A program made the translations under genes and the position numbers. The notes below the pieces were generated by a model. The model was not told where the DNA came from. It saw only the letters and a program-made list of their open reading frames with translations, and searched no databases. 49,584 bases of DNA from an uncultured Lachnospiraceae bacterium (GTDB lineage Bacteria > Bacillota > Clostridia > Lachnospirales > Lachnospiraceae): the NCBI GenBank assembly GCA_946182825.1, contig CAMGZH010000018.1, positions 1 through 49,584 of the forward strand, read 5' to 3'. This document shows, in pieces, positions 32,524 through 41,625 of the stretch. The number at the start of each line of letters is the position of its first letter. The first letter of the stretch is position 1.

Positions 32524-33732
32524 CTAGTTTGCTTTATTTTCGATGGTTATTCCGCCGGAAAGGATGTAGTGGAACTGAGGAGCAGAGGAATTTCTGTTCT
32601 CAGCAAATCCGGTGCGAAGGTCATAGATCATGGAGGAATCCTCCGGATCAACTCCGATGTAGTCGCCCTTGAAGACCATAAGCTTTTTGGAGGAAAGCTT
32701 TTTGGTTACTTCTTTCAGCTTCTTTTCGGTGTCCTTCGCAGCTGCAATGGGATTCATGCTGTTGATCCGGACCCAGTTCTTATCGAGTCCGGCCCAGGAA
32801 TCTTTGCCATTTGTGTTGGCATCTACCATGCTTTCGATGTTGCGTTTGTTCAGGACAGCCAGGACTGCCTGGGAAATATACGGTTCCCAGTTCATACTGC
32901 AACTGATCAGAGAACTGGTGGGGGCAATGTCCATCATATTGGAATTATAACCGACATAATAGACGTTTCGGCCGGCAGATGCAACCTTTTCGCAGCTCAC
33001 AGCCGGTGCTATGGTGTCGGTATGCTGCCCGATGATCACACAGCCTTCGTTGAGGAGTTTCTCTGTTACGGCGGTCTCCTCTTTGTAGTCCAGCCATTGT
33101 CCGGTGTAACAGACCTTCATGGTTGCGCTGGGCACCACAGAGCGAATGCCGAGGAAGAAGGCAGTATATCCGGAAATGACTTCCGGATTCGACATGGCTG
33201 CCACATAGCCCACCTTGGCGGTCTCCTTAGTGATTTTGTTCTCATTGATCATCTCAGAAAGCTTCAGTCCCGCTGCAACGCCGGTGAGATACCGTCCTTC
33301 GTAGATGCATCCCATAAAGGTATGATAATTCGGGAGCACAGGAGAGGTGTTGGCATTATCGGCGGTTGCTGCACACACCTGGATATCCCGGTTGCTTTTG
33401 GCAAAGATCTTGGCGTATTTCTTGAAGTTACTGCTGGTGGCAAAGATAAGCTTGCATCCCTTGTCCTTGAGTTCCTCAAACGCCTTCGGAGCATCCGCTT
33501 CCGGAATGTTGTACCGGAAGTGAATGCGGATCCGGTTCCCGTACTGTTCCTTTAAGGAATCTTTCAAACGTATAAAGTTGTCGGTGTAGGCAGAACTCTG
33601 GTCGCTGGCGCAGACAAAGCCAAGGTTTAAGGTTTCCTGATTCAGGCGGGTGACATATCCGGCCTGAAGAATAAAACCGAATATGACGGTGGCCAGGGTA
33701 ACCAGTGTGGTTATGATATAGACCCTTTTCAT
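32524..33732 (-). CDS. Membrane-anchored BMP/PnrA-family binding protein
   Basis: 402 residues. One N-terminal hydrophobic helix (about 4-24) with no lipobox cysteine, so it is a signal anchor or uncleaved signal rather than a lipoprotein. The rest follows the BMP fold: TLNLGFVCASDQSSAY, the KFEELK-type helix, CIYEGRYLTGVAAG, KVGYVAAMSNPEV, GYTAFFLGIRSV and VYYVGYNSNM. No ABC genes accompany it. Its start overlaps the stop codon of the HD-GYP sensor by 4 bases (ATGA), implying coupled translation and a physical partnership. It probably presents a nucleoside-like ligand to the sensor (inference). Confidence 0.85.
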   Translation of the reverse strand: MKRVYIITTLVTLATVIFGFILQAGYVTRLNQETLNLGFVCASDQSSAYTDNFIRLKDSLKEQYGNRIRIHFRYNIPEADAPKAFEELKDKGCKLIFATSSNFKKYAKIFAKSNRDIQVCAATADNANTSPVLPNYHTFMGCIYEGRYLTGVAAGLKLSEMINENKITKETAKVGYVAAMSNPEVISGYTAFFLGIRSVVPSATMKVCYTGQWLDYKEETAVTEKLLNEGCVIIGQHTDTIAPAVSCEKVASAGRNVYYVGYNSNMMDIAPTSSLISCSMNWEPYISQAVLAVLNKRNIESMVDANTNGKDSWAGLDKNWVRINSMNPIAAAKDTEKKLKEVTKKLSSKKLMVFKGDYIGVDPEDSSMIYDLRTGFAENRNSSAPQFHYILSGGITIENKAN

Positions 33733-36700
33733 TCGTCCTCCTCCCTACGCACGTGAATGCTTCCATCTTCGATCAGCTCCAGAAAAATATCCACCAGTTG
33801 CGGATCAAACTGTGTGCCTCTTCCCCGTTTCAGTTCACCTATAACATAGTCGAAGGGAAGTCTCTTACGGTAGACACGGTTGGCGGTCATGGCATCAAAT
33901 GCATCGGCAATTCCGATGATCCTTGCGTTTAGCGGGATCTCCTCTCCCTTGAGACCGTGAACATATCCCTTGCCGTCATAGCGCTCATGATGGTACAGTG
34001 CGCCCTCCGATACATTTTTGACGAGGGTGAAGTCCTTCAGGATCTCAGCACCGGCAATGACGTGAGATTTCATCTTGGCGTACTCTTCATCGGTCAGCTT
34101 GCCCGGCTTGTTCAATACAGCGTCCGGAATACCGATCTTACCGATGTCGTGCAGAAGGGCGGCTTTACGAAGCTGCTCCTGCTCTTCCGTTGTGAATCCC
34201 AACCGCCTTGCGATCAGGACAGAGTACTCGGATACACGCTTGGAGTGCTGGCTGGTGTTTGAATCCTTGGCATCTACGGTCTTCGCAATGGCAAGGATGG
34301 TTTCGTTTCCCATCTGGATCTGTTCCTTGGCAAGCTCAAGTTCCTTCTTCTGAAGGGCAATGGTACGTCGGAGTTGCATTCGGCTGATAAACCAGGTCAG
34401 CCATACGATCAGAAGAACCAAAACGCTGCCAAGGTACAGGAAGAACCACCAGTTGTCGTAGATCTCCTTTGGCTTAAGGAAGCGGTAGGTGGTCTCCTCA
34501 ATGATATGGGAACCGTTGTTATCCAAAATGGATAAGTGGAAGGTATAGCTTCCAACCGGAAGGTTGGTGTACACAACACTGGATAGCTCACTCTGTCGTA
34601 CAACGGTGGGCTTTTTCTCGAAGCCTTCGAGATAATAGCTGACATACGGATCCTTAACGGAAAAATTGATGATCTCCGGTTGAAGCTCCACACGACTGGC
34701 GGTGCGGCTGATCTTGTTGACACTGTTGTGGTCAACAGCCCGTGTGGATCCGTCCACCTTCATACTGCTGACCAGCATGCGATAGGAAGCTGAGGTGGAA
34801 CTGTAGTTGGCGATGTTGACCCGGCTGCAGCCGTTTCCGCAGGCGAGGTACAGGTTGCCTGCCCAGTCCAGATAGTTCCATGCATTGGCGGTGAGGCTTC
34901 CACGAAGTCCGTTCCGGTAATCCAGCAGTTCATAATCGATGTGCAGGTTGTTCAGCAATGCGGTTTTGTTGACGACATAGATGCCGGCACTGCAGGGAAC
35001 GAAGACTTTGCCGTTGCCCAGATCCAGTACATCAAAAATATTGTAATACGGGAACTTCTTGATCTGTCGAAGCTCTCCCTTGGAGTCAATGTAGTTTAAT
35101 CCGTTACCGGATACAATAAAATATCCGTTGTTCTGCTTGTCTGATACGATTCGCATGACAACACCGGAGGAAATGGAACTGTTGGAACGATCATAGGATC
35201 GGACGACTCTATGATCCGAGGAGAGGATGAAAACGCCGCCTCCGTCGGTCCCGGCCAGAATTCCGTCGCCGCTGGTGGTTAAAAGACAAAGGACCTTTGC
35301 GGTGGTAATGCCCTCGTTTCGTCCTACGGTATCGGTGATCCTGCCATTCTTGATGTAGGTGATGCCACTGTCGCCGCAGGCTACAATGGTGCGATCCGAC
35401 AGTTCCACCACGGTTCGCATCTTGTCTCCCAGGACACCGTCATGGCTGGTGTAGTGGCGGACCTTATTATGCTTGTCAACGCAGTACAGTCCGCTTCCGG
35501 AGGTGCAAATCCAAAGATGCCCCGTGGAATCCACATGAAGGGAGCGGATCCGGATATCTTTCAGCAGGGTGATCAGAGGATCAGAAGTGACCGGCCGATC
35601 CTCATCGTCAAGGATCCGTAGACCTTCGTCGGTTCCAAAATACATTCTGCTCTTCCACCGCATCTCAGTGTTCACAACGGCAGGACTTAAGCCGGTGGCA
35701 TCGAAAAGCTCCGTAAAGGATGACTTGGAGAGCTTCAACAGTCCCTGGCGGGAGGAGGTAAACCAGATGTTGCCCTGGTAGTCTACGTCCATATTATCGA
35801 TAGAACTGTTGAACTGGTTGGTATTGATCTTACGGAAAAATCCGTCGCTTCCAAGGTAACCCACACCGGTGTCGGAACAGATGAACAGGATACCGTCCTT
35901 CTTCTTGATGGACTGGATATTGATCAGTCCGTCACAGGTGATGCGCTTTTTCTCTTTTATATGATCGTCCTTCGTATCGTAGACGATGATCTGGTTGTTG
36001 GACATGCCGGCATAGAGAAGGCCGTCATTGTCAAAGAAGACACTGTTATAGATCACACTGCCTTCTCCGATCCGGCTGTTCAGAATCCGGTCTCCGCTGA
36101 CAAGGAAGAGGGTCCCGTCATCGCCGATGATCGCTACCCTGCCATTGTTGTCGGAGGACATATTGACGGCATACTTGATGGAATCCAAAGTACCCCGGAT
36201 CCGGATACCGTCATTCAAGTTAAGGATGGCAACGCTGTCAGCTGTTCCGATATAGTAGTTGCCCTTGGTATCAGCCGTTATGCTCTGGATGGAATCGTTG
36301 GGAAGACCGCCAGTGGTATCCACTACGTTCGTGATCTTCTCATTGATGCAGACAGAAACGCCCCGGTCGTTGGTTCCGATCCAGAGTCTGCCCTCCTGAT
36401 CTTCATAGAAGCAGTTGGCATTCTTAACGGAGTCGTACTGATCCATCCACTTGAATTCGCTTCCGTTATAACGATAGAGTCCGCCGTAGGAACCGATCCA
36501 GAGGACGCCGTTGCGTGCAGCGACAATGTCATTCACCGTGTAGCCCGGAATACCGTTGGTTCCGTCATAGAGGGTCTGGGTATATTCCTTGAAGATATTG
36601 TCATAGTGGACGGAAGCTTCCTTCGTCTTGTCCTGCCCGGTCTTTGCAGCGAGGACAGGGGAAGCCTGGGTAAGAAGCAAGCCCAGGATCAGAAGGCAGG

Positions 36701-37283
36701 ATAAGGATGTCAGAATGCCGCGAGCCTTCAGAACCTCCCGGTATTTGCGATAGAGATGAAGGAAACAGTAAAACAGGGCAATGGACAATACGCTGTCAGG
36801 GAAAGCTACAAAGAACTCTCCGATGATACAGCCGAAAACGCGATTCCAGCCCTGCTCCTGTAAAAACAGAATGACGCCGTCTCCCCAGATGTTGCCTGTC
36901 ATGGAATGGTTAAAAACGATATTGACAGGGACGGCCACAGTGGTAGCCACAACAGTAACAATGGCACTGAGTGAGAATGCGCCAAAAAAACTTTCAAAAT
37001 ATTTCTTGCCGGCAAAAATGCCGACGGTGTAGCCGATGACGGCATTCACAATGGAAAAATAGAAGGTGTAATCATTGATGGTTCCTACACCGTACAGAAA
37101 ATTGACAGAACCGCCCACAATGGCGCCGCAAAGCGGACCATACAAATAAGACACAAGGATTGTGCCAAAGGTGTCCAGATAAAGCGGAAGATCAAAACGC
37201 ATTGAGAAAACCTTCCCCATAAGGTTTATCAATACACATACAAAAACAATCAGTGCAATCTGCCAAGACTTCTTATATTTCAT
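33729..37283 (-). CDS. Multidomain sensor: ECF-S-like membrane domain, beta-propeller, Y_Y_Y, HD-GYP
   Basis: 1184 residues. About 1-185: polytopic domain resembling ECF transporter S components (LPLYLDTFGTILVSYLYGP, VGGSVNFLYG). About 190-212: another hydrophobic segment ending ASPVLAA. About 235-840: Reg_prop-type propeller blades with LWIGSYGGLYRYNG and LWIGTNDRG repeats, outside the cell. About 855-925: Y_Y_Y domain (DPYVSYYLEGFE, YTNLPVGSYTFHL). About 950-978: transmembrane helix. About 1015-1184: HD-GYP phosphodiesterase with HDIGK at 1045-1049 and HHERYDGKGY at 1098-1107; the GYP proline is Val. It should hydrolyse c-di-GMP in response to an external signal. First gene of a four-gene operon. 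Confidence 0.9.
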   Translation of the reverse strand: MKYKKSWQIALIVFVCVLINLMGKVFSMRFDLPLYLDTFGTILVSYLYGPLCGAIVGGSVNFLYGVGTINDYTFYFSIVNAVIGYTVGIFAGKKYFESFFGAFSLSAIVTVVATTVAVPVNIVFNHSMTGNIWGDGVILFLQEQGWNRVFGCIIGEFFVAFPDSVLSIALFYCFLHLYRKYREVLKARGILTSLSCLLILGLLLTQASPVLAAKTGQDKTKEASVHYDNIFKEYTQTLYDGTNGIPGYTVNDIVAARNGVLWIGSYGGLYRYNGSEFKWMDQYDSVKNANCFYEDQEGRLWIGTNDRGVSVCINEKITNVVDTTGGLPNDSIQSITADTKGNYYIGTADSVAILNLNDGIRIRGTLDSIKYAVNMSSDNNGRVAIIGDDGTLFLVSGDRILNSRIGEGSVIYNSVFFDNDGLLYAGMSNNQIIVYDTKDDHIKEKKRITCDGLINIQSIKKKDGILFICSDTGVGYLGSDGFFRKINTNQFNSSIDNMDVDYQGNIWFTSSRQGLLKLSKSSFTELFDATGLSPAVVNTEMRWKSRMYFGTDEGLRILDDEDRPVTSDPLITLLKDIRIRSLHVDSTGHLWICTSGSGLYCVDKHNKVRHYTSHDGVLGDKMRTVVELSDRTIVACGDSGITYIKNGRITDTVGRNEGITTAKVLCLLTTSGDGILAGTDGGGVFILSSDHRVVRSYDRSNSSISSGVVMRIVSDKQNNGYFIVSGNGLNYIDSKGELRQIKKFPYYNIFDVLDLGNGKVFVPCSAGIYVVNKTALLNNLHIDYELLDYRNGLRGSLTANAWNYLDWAGNLYLACGNGCSRVNIANYSSTSASYRMLVSSMKVDGSTRAVDHNSVNKISRTASRVELQPEIINFSVKDPYVSYYLEGFEKKPTVVRQSELSSVVYTNLPVGSYTFHLSILDNNGSHIIEETTYRFLKPKEIYDNWWFFLYLGSVLVLLIVWLTWFISRMQLRRTIALQKKELELAKEQIQMGNETILAIAKTVDAKDSNTSQHSKRVSEYSVLIARRLGFTTEEQEQLRKAALLHDIGKIGIPDAVLNKPGKLTDEEYAKMKSHVIAGAEILKDFTLVKNVSEGALYHHERYDGKGYVHGLKGEEIPLNARIIGIADAFDAMTANRVYRKRLPFDYVIGELKRGRGTQFDPQLVDIFLELIEDGSIHVRREEDE

Positions 37284-37336
37284 ACGGCCCCCAATCCAGT
37301 GAAGGTTAATGTAGCATTAAGATCATACACAAGCTT

Positions 37337-37365
37337 ATTCTAATCCTTTTGAGGGCCGTGTTCAA
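37337..37365 (-). promoter_or_regulatory. Promoter of the sensor operon
   Basis: On the minus strand TTGAAC (37360-37365) and TAGAAT (37337-37342) are 17 bases apart, with a leader of about 45 bases before the sensor start. The ribosome binding site of the sensor gene is poor (GGGGG), suggesting low expression. Confidence 0.65.
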
Positions 37366-37394
37366 TCTTTTGTGGCATTCGCTTCAGAATTGTA

Positions 37395-38249
37395 TTACCA
37401 GAGGATATCGATATCTCCCATGCTGTTCTTGATATCAAGGATGTGATCGGACGGATCGGATGTAACATGGTACTTGGAACCCTGCTTCTCCTTGTTGACG
37501 GACACATCTCCCATGCTGGTGCGAAGATCCATGGTAGCCTTGCTAAGGTCGGTCTTACTCTTTAAGGTAATATCTCCCATGCTCATATCGGCAGAGAAAT
37601 TTCCGATCTCCACATCCTTAGCCTCAAGATCCCCCATGCTCAGTGTGGTCTCAACCGTCTGAATGCTGCTGTCCTTGATGTCGAAATCTCCCATGGACAG
37701 CTTGGCTGTCAGCTGGCCGACGGTGGAACCGGTCAGATCGAGATCACCGGCGGAAACGGAAAGATCCATGCTCTTGGCGTGGAGATCACGCAGGGTGATA
37801 TCGCCGGCCTTGCAGGTAAGGCGAAGGGAATTCAGATCGGTATCGGATGGAAGGTGTACCTTGACCCGGCAGAGACGGCCTCGGCCGGTGAAAACAGAAC
37901 CGATCGCCTTGTTCTTGGTCTTCTGACGGAGGGTCCAGATCCCGTTAGAGACATTGACGGTAGGAGCCATTGCCTTCTTGCCTTCGAAGGAGATGCTGCT
38001 CTTGCCATCGGCCATGATAATGACTTCCCCCACGTTCATATTAATATCAAGTCCGTTGCAGGTGGAAGAAAGGTCGGCTTCCTTCCACTCCTTTGTTATA
38101 TGCTTTCCAAAGTTAAAACCGAAGTTAAATCCGGTTCCTGTATGAACAAAGGTACCAAAACAAATGGCTGCAATGGTTATAAGACATAAAACGAGAAGGT
38201 ATATGGTCTTGAATGTATTTACTTTTCTGTTGTTAACCTGCTGATTCAT
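37395..38249 (-). CDS. DUF4097 beta-strand-repeat protein
   Basis: 284 residues. One N-terminal membrane helix (about 13-33) then a beta-repeat domain in which phrases such as SMGDFDIKDS, SMGDLEAKD, SMGDITLKS and SMGDVSVNK recur about every 17-25 residues. This is the DUF4097/Toast_rack fold found in membrane-associated stress proteins (LiaG-like). It ends close to the stop of its operon partner and follows the DUF1700-like gene with one base between. The function is not defined; in Firmicutes it usually goes with PadR and DUF1700, as here. Confidence 0.92.
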   Translation of the reverse strand: MNQQVNNRKVNTFKTIYLLVLCLITIAAICFGTFVHTGTGFNFGFNFGKHITKEWKEADLSSTCNGLDINMNVGEVIIMADGKSSISFEGKKAMAPTVNVSNGIWTLRQKTKNKAIGSVFTGRGRLCRVKVHLPSDTDLNSLRLTCKAGDITLRDLHAKSMDLSVSAGDLDLTGSTVGQLTAKLSMGDFDIKDSSIQTVETTLSMGDLEAKDVEIGNFSADMSMGDITLKSKTDLSKATMDLRTSMGDVSVNKEKQGSKYHVTSDPSDHILDIKNSMGDIDILW

Positions 38250-38250
38250 A

Positions 38251-39237
38251 TTACTGCTCCCCCTGTCCTAATAAATTCTTGATGAGTAAGTGAATGATTC
38301 CTGCAATTGGCCAAATGATCCATGTTCTGCCCCAATCAAAAGTGATAAAGCTGATGATCAGGTAAAGACAAAGAATCGTCTGCCAGTAAACGCTCATGAT
38401 GGCAGCTGCCTCTGTGCTCCGGTAGCGCTGGGACGGATCGTTCTTGGGAACGTAACTTCCGGCAATGGTGGACTGAGAGTTTAAGGATAAGATCTCCTTA
38501 TAAGCCTTCTCCTTGCCATTGGTGGAAATAAGGATCATAACGCCGATGCCGATGAAGTAAAACATTGCGGCAGCTCCGAGGCTTGTGATACCGTCAGAGA
38601 TATTAAGGAATCCCAGAACACTGACAGGGATCACACACATAACGATCAGGATGATACCAACGGCGGTCAAAAGAGCGCTGGTGCTACGATAGCTCTCACT
38701 CTCCTGATAGATCGCAGTGGCTGTCTCAGCGTTGATCTGGTAAGGCTCGTTCTTCAGGAAATCCCACTTGGAAAGCTTGATATTCTCATAGACGCAAAGG
38801 CCGATTCCGGCAGCGATCATAAGGAATAAAATGACGGTTCCAAGCATGCCTGCGGCATCATTATCAACGATGGCAGTCGTAATGATCGGTCCGGAACAGC
38901 AGGTGATAAACAATAAAACCGCGATACCGATGATGAAGGATCCCTTAGACTTCTCACGGATCATTGCATGTGCATCCTCTAAGGACAGATTCTTGGCATC
39001 GTAGTGCGGTGTCTGGTTCATAGCCTGGCTGATGCCCAGGGTATCGGCCAGCTCGTCAAGATTACCAAACTCTGCGATCACGGTACCGATGGCTTCATTC
39101 TCCGTCTTACCGGAATCCATCAGGTCATTGTAACGGTCTTCCATCATCTGTAACAGCTCATCCTTGGCTCTCCATACATCCGGTGTGTTTGGAAGTTGAG
39201 CAAACATTGATTCCAAATAATTCTTAATTGTCTCCAT
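38251..39237 (-). CDS. DUF1700-like membrane protein with permease-prefix domain
   Basis: 328 residues. An N-terminal helical domain (about 1-70) of the permease-prefix type: LPNTPDVWRAKDELLQMMED, KTENEAIGTVIAEFG. Six to seven membrane segments follow in pairs (about 95-145, 180-240, 290-320). It is encoded between the PadR regulator and the DUF4097 protein, a conserved trio in Firmicutes thought to answer envelope stress. Spacing to PadR is 12 bases. Confidence 0.87.
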   Translation of the reverse strand: METIKNYLESMFAQLPNTPDVWRAKDELLQMMEDRYNDLMDSGKTENEAIGTVIAEFGNLDELADTLGISQAMNQTPHYDAKNLSLEDAHAMIREKSKGSFIIGIAVLLFITCCSGPIITTAIVDNDAAGMLGTVILFLMIAAGIGLCVYENIKLSKWDFLKNEPYQINAETATAIYQESESYRSTSALLTAVGIILIVMCVIPVSVLGFLNISDGITSLGAAAMFYFIGIGVMILISTNGKEKAYKEILSLNSQSTIAGSYVPKNDPSQRYRSTEAAAIMSVYWQTILCLYLIISFITFDWGRTWIIWPIAGIIHLLIKNLLGQGEQ

Positions 39238-39249
39238 AATATCCTCTCC

Positions 39250-39582
39250 CTACTCTTCTCTAATAAAATGCTCCACCACATCTTTGGTGACTTGCCATTC
39301 GTCACATTTACTCCGGTAGTAACTTCGTCCGGAATCTGTAATCTGATAATAGGTTCTCCTCTTACCGTTCTCAGCAGACTGATAAAATGATGTGACAAGT
39401 CCCTCCTTCTCCATTCTCTTGAAAGCGGAATACAGTGTCGTTTCCTTGATGTTGTACATCTCATCGGTCATCTCTGAGATCCGCTTGGAGATCTCGTAGC
39501 CATAGGAAGGCGCATCCCATAGCAGGTACAAGATCATGGTATCGTTGTATCCCCGAATAACATCACTACTGATCTGAATCAT
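39250..39582 (-). CDS. PadR family transcriptional regulator
   Basis: 110 residues, the short PadR form. Winged-helix text: DTMILYLLWDAPSYGYEISK, TLYSAFKRMEKEGLVTS and GKRRTYYQITDSGRSYY. It lacks the long C-terminal domain of PadR subfamily 2. AAAGGAGGC precedes the start. First gene of the PadR/DUF1700/DUF4097 operon and the likely repressor acting at the palindrome 39650-39668 in its own promoter. Confidence 0.95.
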   Translation of the reverse strand: MIQISSDVIRGYNDTMILYLLWDAPSYGYEISKRISEMTDEMYNIKETTLYSAFKRMEKEGLVTSFYQSAENGKRRTYYQITDSGRSYYRSKCDEWQVTKDVVEHFIREE

Positions 39583-39649
39583 TCATAAAGCCTCCTTTCA
39601 AGGCAACTTAGGCCTGACGTTGTATCGGCAAACGTTGCATTACCTGTCG

Positions 39650-39697
39650 TACTATGTCTGACGTAGTAAGTGTACCAAGAGATACTACGACTGTCAA
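39650..39697 (-). promoter_or_regulatory. PadR operon promoter and palindromic operator
   Basis: On the minus strand a perfect TTGACA (39692-39697), 17-base spacer and TACACT (39669-39674). Immediately downstream, 39650-39668 holds a 19-bp palindrome (TACTATGTCTGACGTAGTA, eight of nine pairs). A second ACTACGAC half-site lies in the spacer at about 39683-39691. This is the arrangement expected for autorepression by PadR. Confidence 0.82.
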
Positions 39698-39725
39698 GGT
39701 ATATTGAAAAAAATTTTCTGACGTT

Positions 39726-39968
39726 TTATTTTTTCAGCTGTTCAAGGACCTTCATGCCCACAGGATCCCCTTTGCCGGCAGCATATTTTGCCCATTTCAT
39801 TGCCTTGATATCATTGTGCTCGCATTCATGGGTTCCGTTGGCATATCCCTCTGCCAGAAGACCGGCTGCTTCGACTTCTCCCTTTGCCGCCCGGTCGATC
39901 AGATCGAACTTGGAGTCTTTTTTGAATTTTACGGTGTTTGTTTTCTTAGTACTTTCAAAAATATGCAT
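39726..39968 (-). CDS. Small Sel1-like repeat protein
   Basis: 80 residues. One Sel1-type alpha/alpha repeat is visible: AAGLLAEGYANG, then DIKAMKWAKYAAGKGDPVGM. The N-terminus is basic without a signal peptide. GAAAGGGAAT precedes the start. Sel1 repeats mediate protein contacts; a single repeat may be a partner-dependent adaptor. It follows the APC permease gene but is separated from it by a terminator. Confidence 0.75.
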   Translation of the reverse strand: MHIFESTKKTNTVKFKKDSKFDLIDRAAKGEVEAAGLLAEGYANGTHECEHNDIKAMKWAKYAAGKGDPVGMKVLEQLKK

Positions 39969-39987
39969 GATATTCCCTTTCTATCGT

Positions 39988-40028
39988 AAAAAAAATCCAC
40001 TCACATCATACTGGATGATGGAGTGGAT
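39988..40028 (-). terminator. Terminator of the APC permease gene
   Basis: Outer stem ATCCACTC/GAGTGGAT plus inner CATCAT/ATGATG with a one-base bulge and a 5-base loop. On the minus strand it is followed by eight T residues. Confidence 0.92.
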
Positions 40029-40044
40029 ATCAAATGAATCCGTT

Positions 40045-41601
40045 TTATGCGTTTTCGTCTGCTTCCGCCTCAATGATCGTCTCGTTTGCTGCTTCATTTG
40101 AGGAAGTCTTCTTCTCAAAACGGGTGTAGATGACCCATGCGGTAAAGCCGAAGATCACCGGACCTGCGATGGACCAGAAGGTTGTCTTAAGGTCGTTGTC
40201 AAGGGCCGGCTGGATAATGGCGAAGGTATTGGCAAAGCCTAATGCACCGGTTACGATGACACTCCAGATCACAGCGGAAGTCTGTGACTTGAAAATGACA
40301 AAGCTACGGTCAATATTTTTCAACTTCTTGAAGCCAGGGAATGCGATGGAAATGAACATATAAGGGATTGTCATTCCAACATTGACCATTGCGGTAAGGA
40401 TCACGAAGAACTTGGCCATTGTGTCTCCACCGAAGGAGATCGCCAGAACCATAACGCATACGATGATGCACTGGATCCACATTGCATTGACAGGCATTCC
40501 GTCTGACTCTCTTACCTCACCCATCTTACCGGGCCAGACTCTCTTGTCTGTACCTTCGATCAGCTGCTTTAACGGAGAGTAAGTCAGTGTAAATAAAGCT
40601 CCAAGTAATGCAAGAAGCATGATCAGAGCATAAACACGGGCAAATCCATGAGCCAGTGCGATCTGGGTTGCCTGGTTTGCACCAAAGGCTGCGCCGAAGG
40701 CAGAGGCAAAATTGGACATGATAACATAGGAAACATTTCCCAGTGTGATGTCGTCGCCACCAAGGATCTTATTGTAATCGGTGAAAGAACCAACCAGTAA
40801 GATCAGAAGGGCGTATCCTACAACGATAACAAGAGCGGAAATAACGATACCCTTGGCAAAGTTCTTCTTAGGGTTTTCTGTTTTGTCTACAAGTCCGCCG
40901 ACTGCTTCAATTCCGCCGTATGCGAATAAAGCGTAAACGATGAAGGACAAGGTCATAACAATGCTGCCCTGGTAGGACGGATTCAGCGGATGTGTCAGAG
41001 ATGAGAATCCCTTGAAATCCTGTGCCAGGTGACCATGGTTTGCAAGGATCATGATAATGGAACCGAACAGAACCATAAGGTTGATCACAACAACGGCGGT
41101 TCCGCCTACAGAGGTAACCTTCTGAATCTTATCGATACCCTTTGTATCAAAAAAGGTGATCAGAATAAAGAATACGATGGCCATCAGTCCAAGGAGTCTT
41201 GAACCGGATAATGCCTCGATTCCAAAGAAGGACCAGGTGGATGTTGTATCCTTACCGAATAAAACATTTGAGATCGGAACCCAGATTCCGGAGGATACGT
41301 TTACCATCCAGAGTACGTAGGATGTGTACCACATAAAAGTTCCGATAAAGGCGAACTTCGGACCGACACCCTTTTCCAGCCAGGAGTACATTCCACCGGA
41401 CTCGTTACGAAGGGCAGAACCGAATTCTGCAACCATAAAGGCAAACGGGATAAAGAACAGAATTCCGGCCAGAATAAACCATGGAATTGCTGCATAACCC
41501 ATCAGATAGTAGGATCTTGGGATATTATTGAATCCGTATACGGATGTAAATATCATCAAGATCAGGGCGGTTAGACCCATCTTCTTCTCTTTTTTTTCCA
41601 T
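40045..41601 (-). CDS. APC superfamily amino-acid permease (YjeM-like)
   Basis: 518 residues with about twelve membrane segments. APC features are GLTALILMIFTSVYGFNNIP at the start, AEFGSALRNESGGMYSWLEKG in TM3 and YALFAYGGIEAVGG in TM6. The overall text resembles YjeM and glutamate/GABA-type exchangers. The C-terminal tail is acidic. It is monocistronic, with its own terminator, and divergent from a LytTR two-component system whose shared upstream region holds an inverted repeat. The substrate is unknown. Confidence 0.93.
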   Translation of the reverse strand: MEKKEKKMGLTALILMIFTSVYGFNNIPRSYYLMGYAAIPWFILAGILFFIPFAFMVAEFGSALRNESGGMYSWLEKGVGPKFAFIGTFMWYTSYVLWMVNVSSGIWVPISNVLFGKDTTSTWSFFGIEALSGSRLLGLMAIVFFILITFFDTKGIDKIQKVTSVGGTAVVVINLMVLFGSIIMILANHGHLAQDFKGFSSLTHPLNPSYQGSIVMTLSFIVYALFAYGGIEAVGGLVDKTENPKKNFAKGIVISALVIVVGYALLILLVGSFTDYNKILGGDDITLGNVSYVIMSNFASAFGAAFGANQATQIALAHGFARVYALIMLLALLGALFTLTYSPLKQLIEGTDKRVWPGKMGEVRESDGMPVNAMWIQCIIVCVMVLAISFGGDTMAKFFVILTAMVNVGMTIPYMFISIAFPGFKKLKNIDRSFVIFKSQTSAVIWSVIVTGALGFANTFAIIQPALDNDLKTTFWSIAGPVIFGFTAWVIYTRFEKKTSSNEAANETIIEAEADENA

Positions 41602-41625
41602 ATTGCTCTCTCCTTATCTAAATAT

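Noticed and set aside
35961-36704. A 247-codon plus-strand frame opposite the sensor gene
   Set aside because: It is a mirror of the propeller repeats on the opposite strand, with no ribosome binding site.
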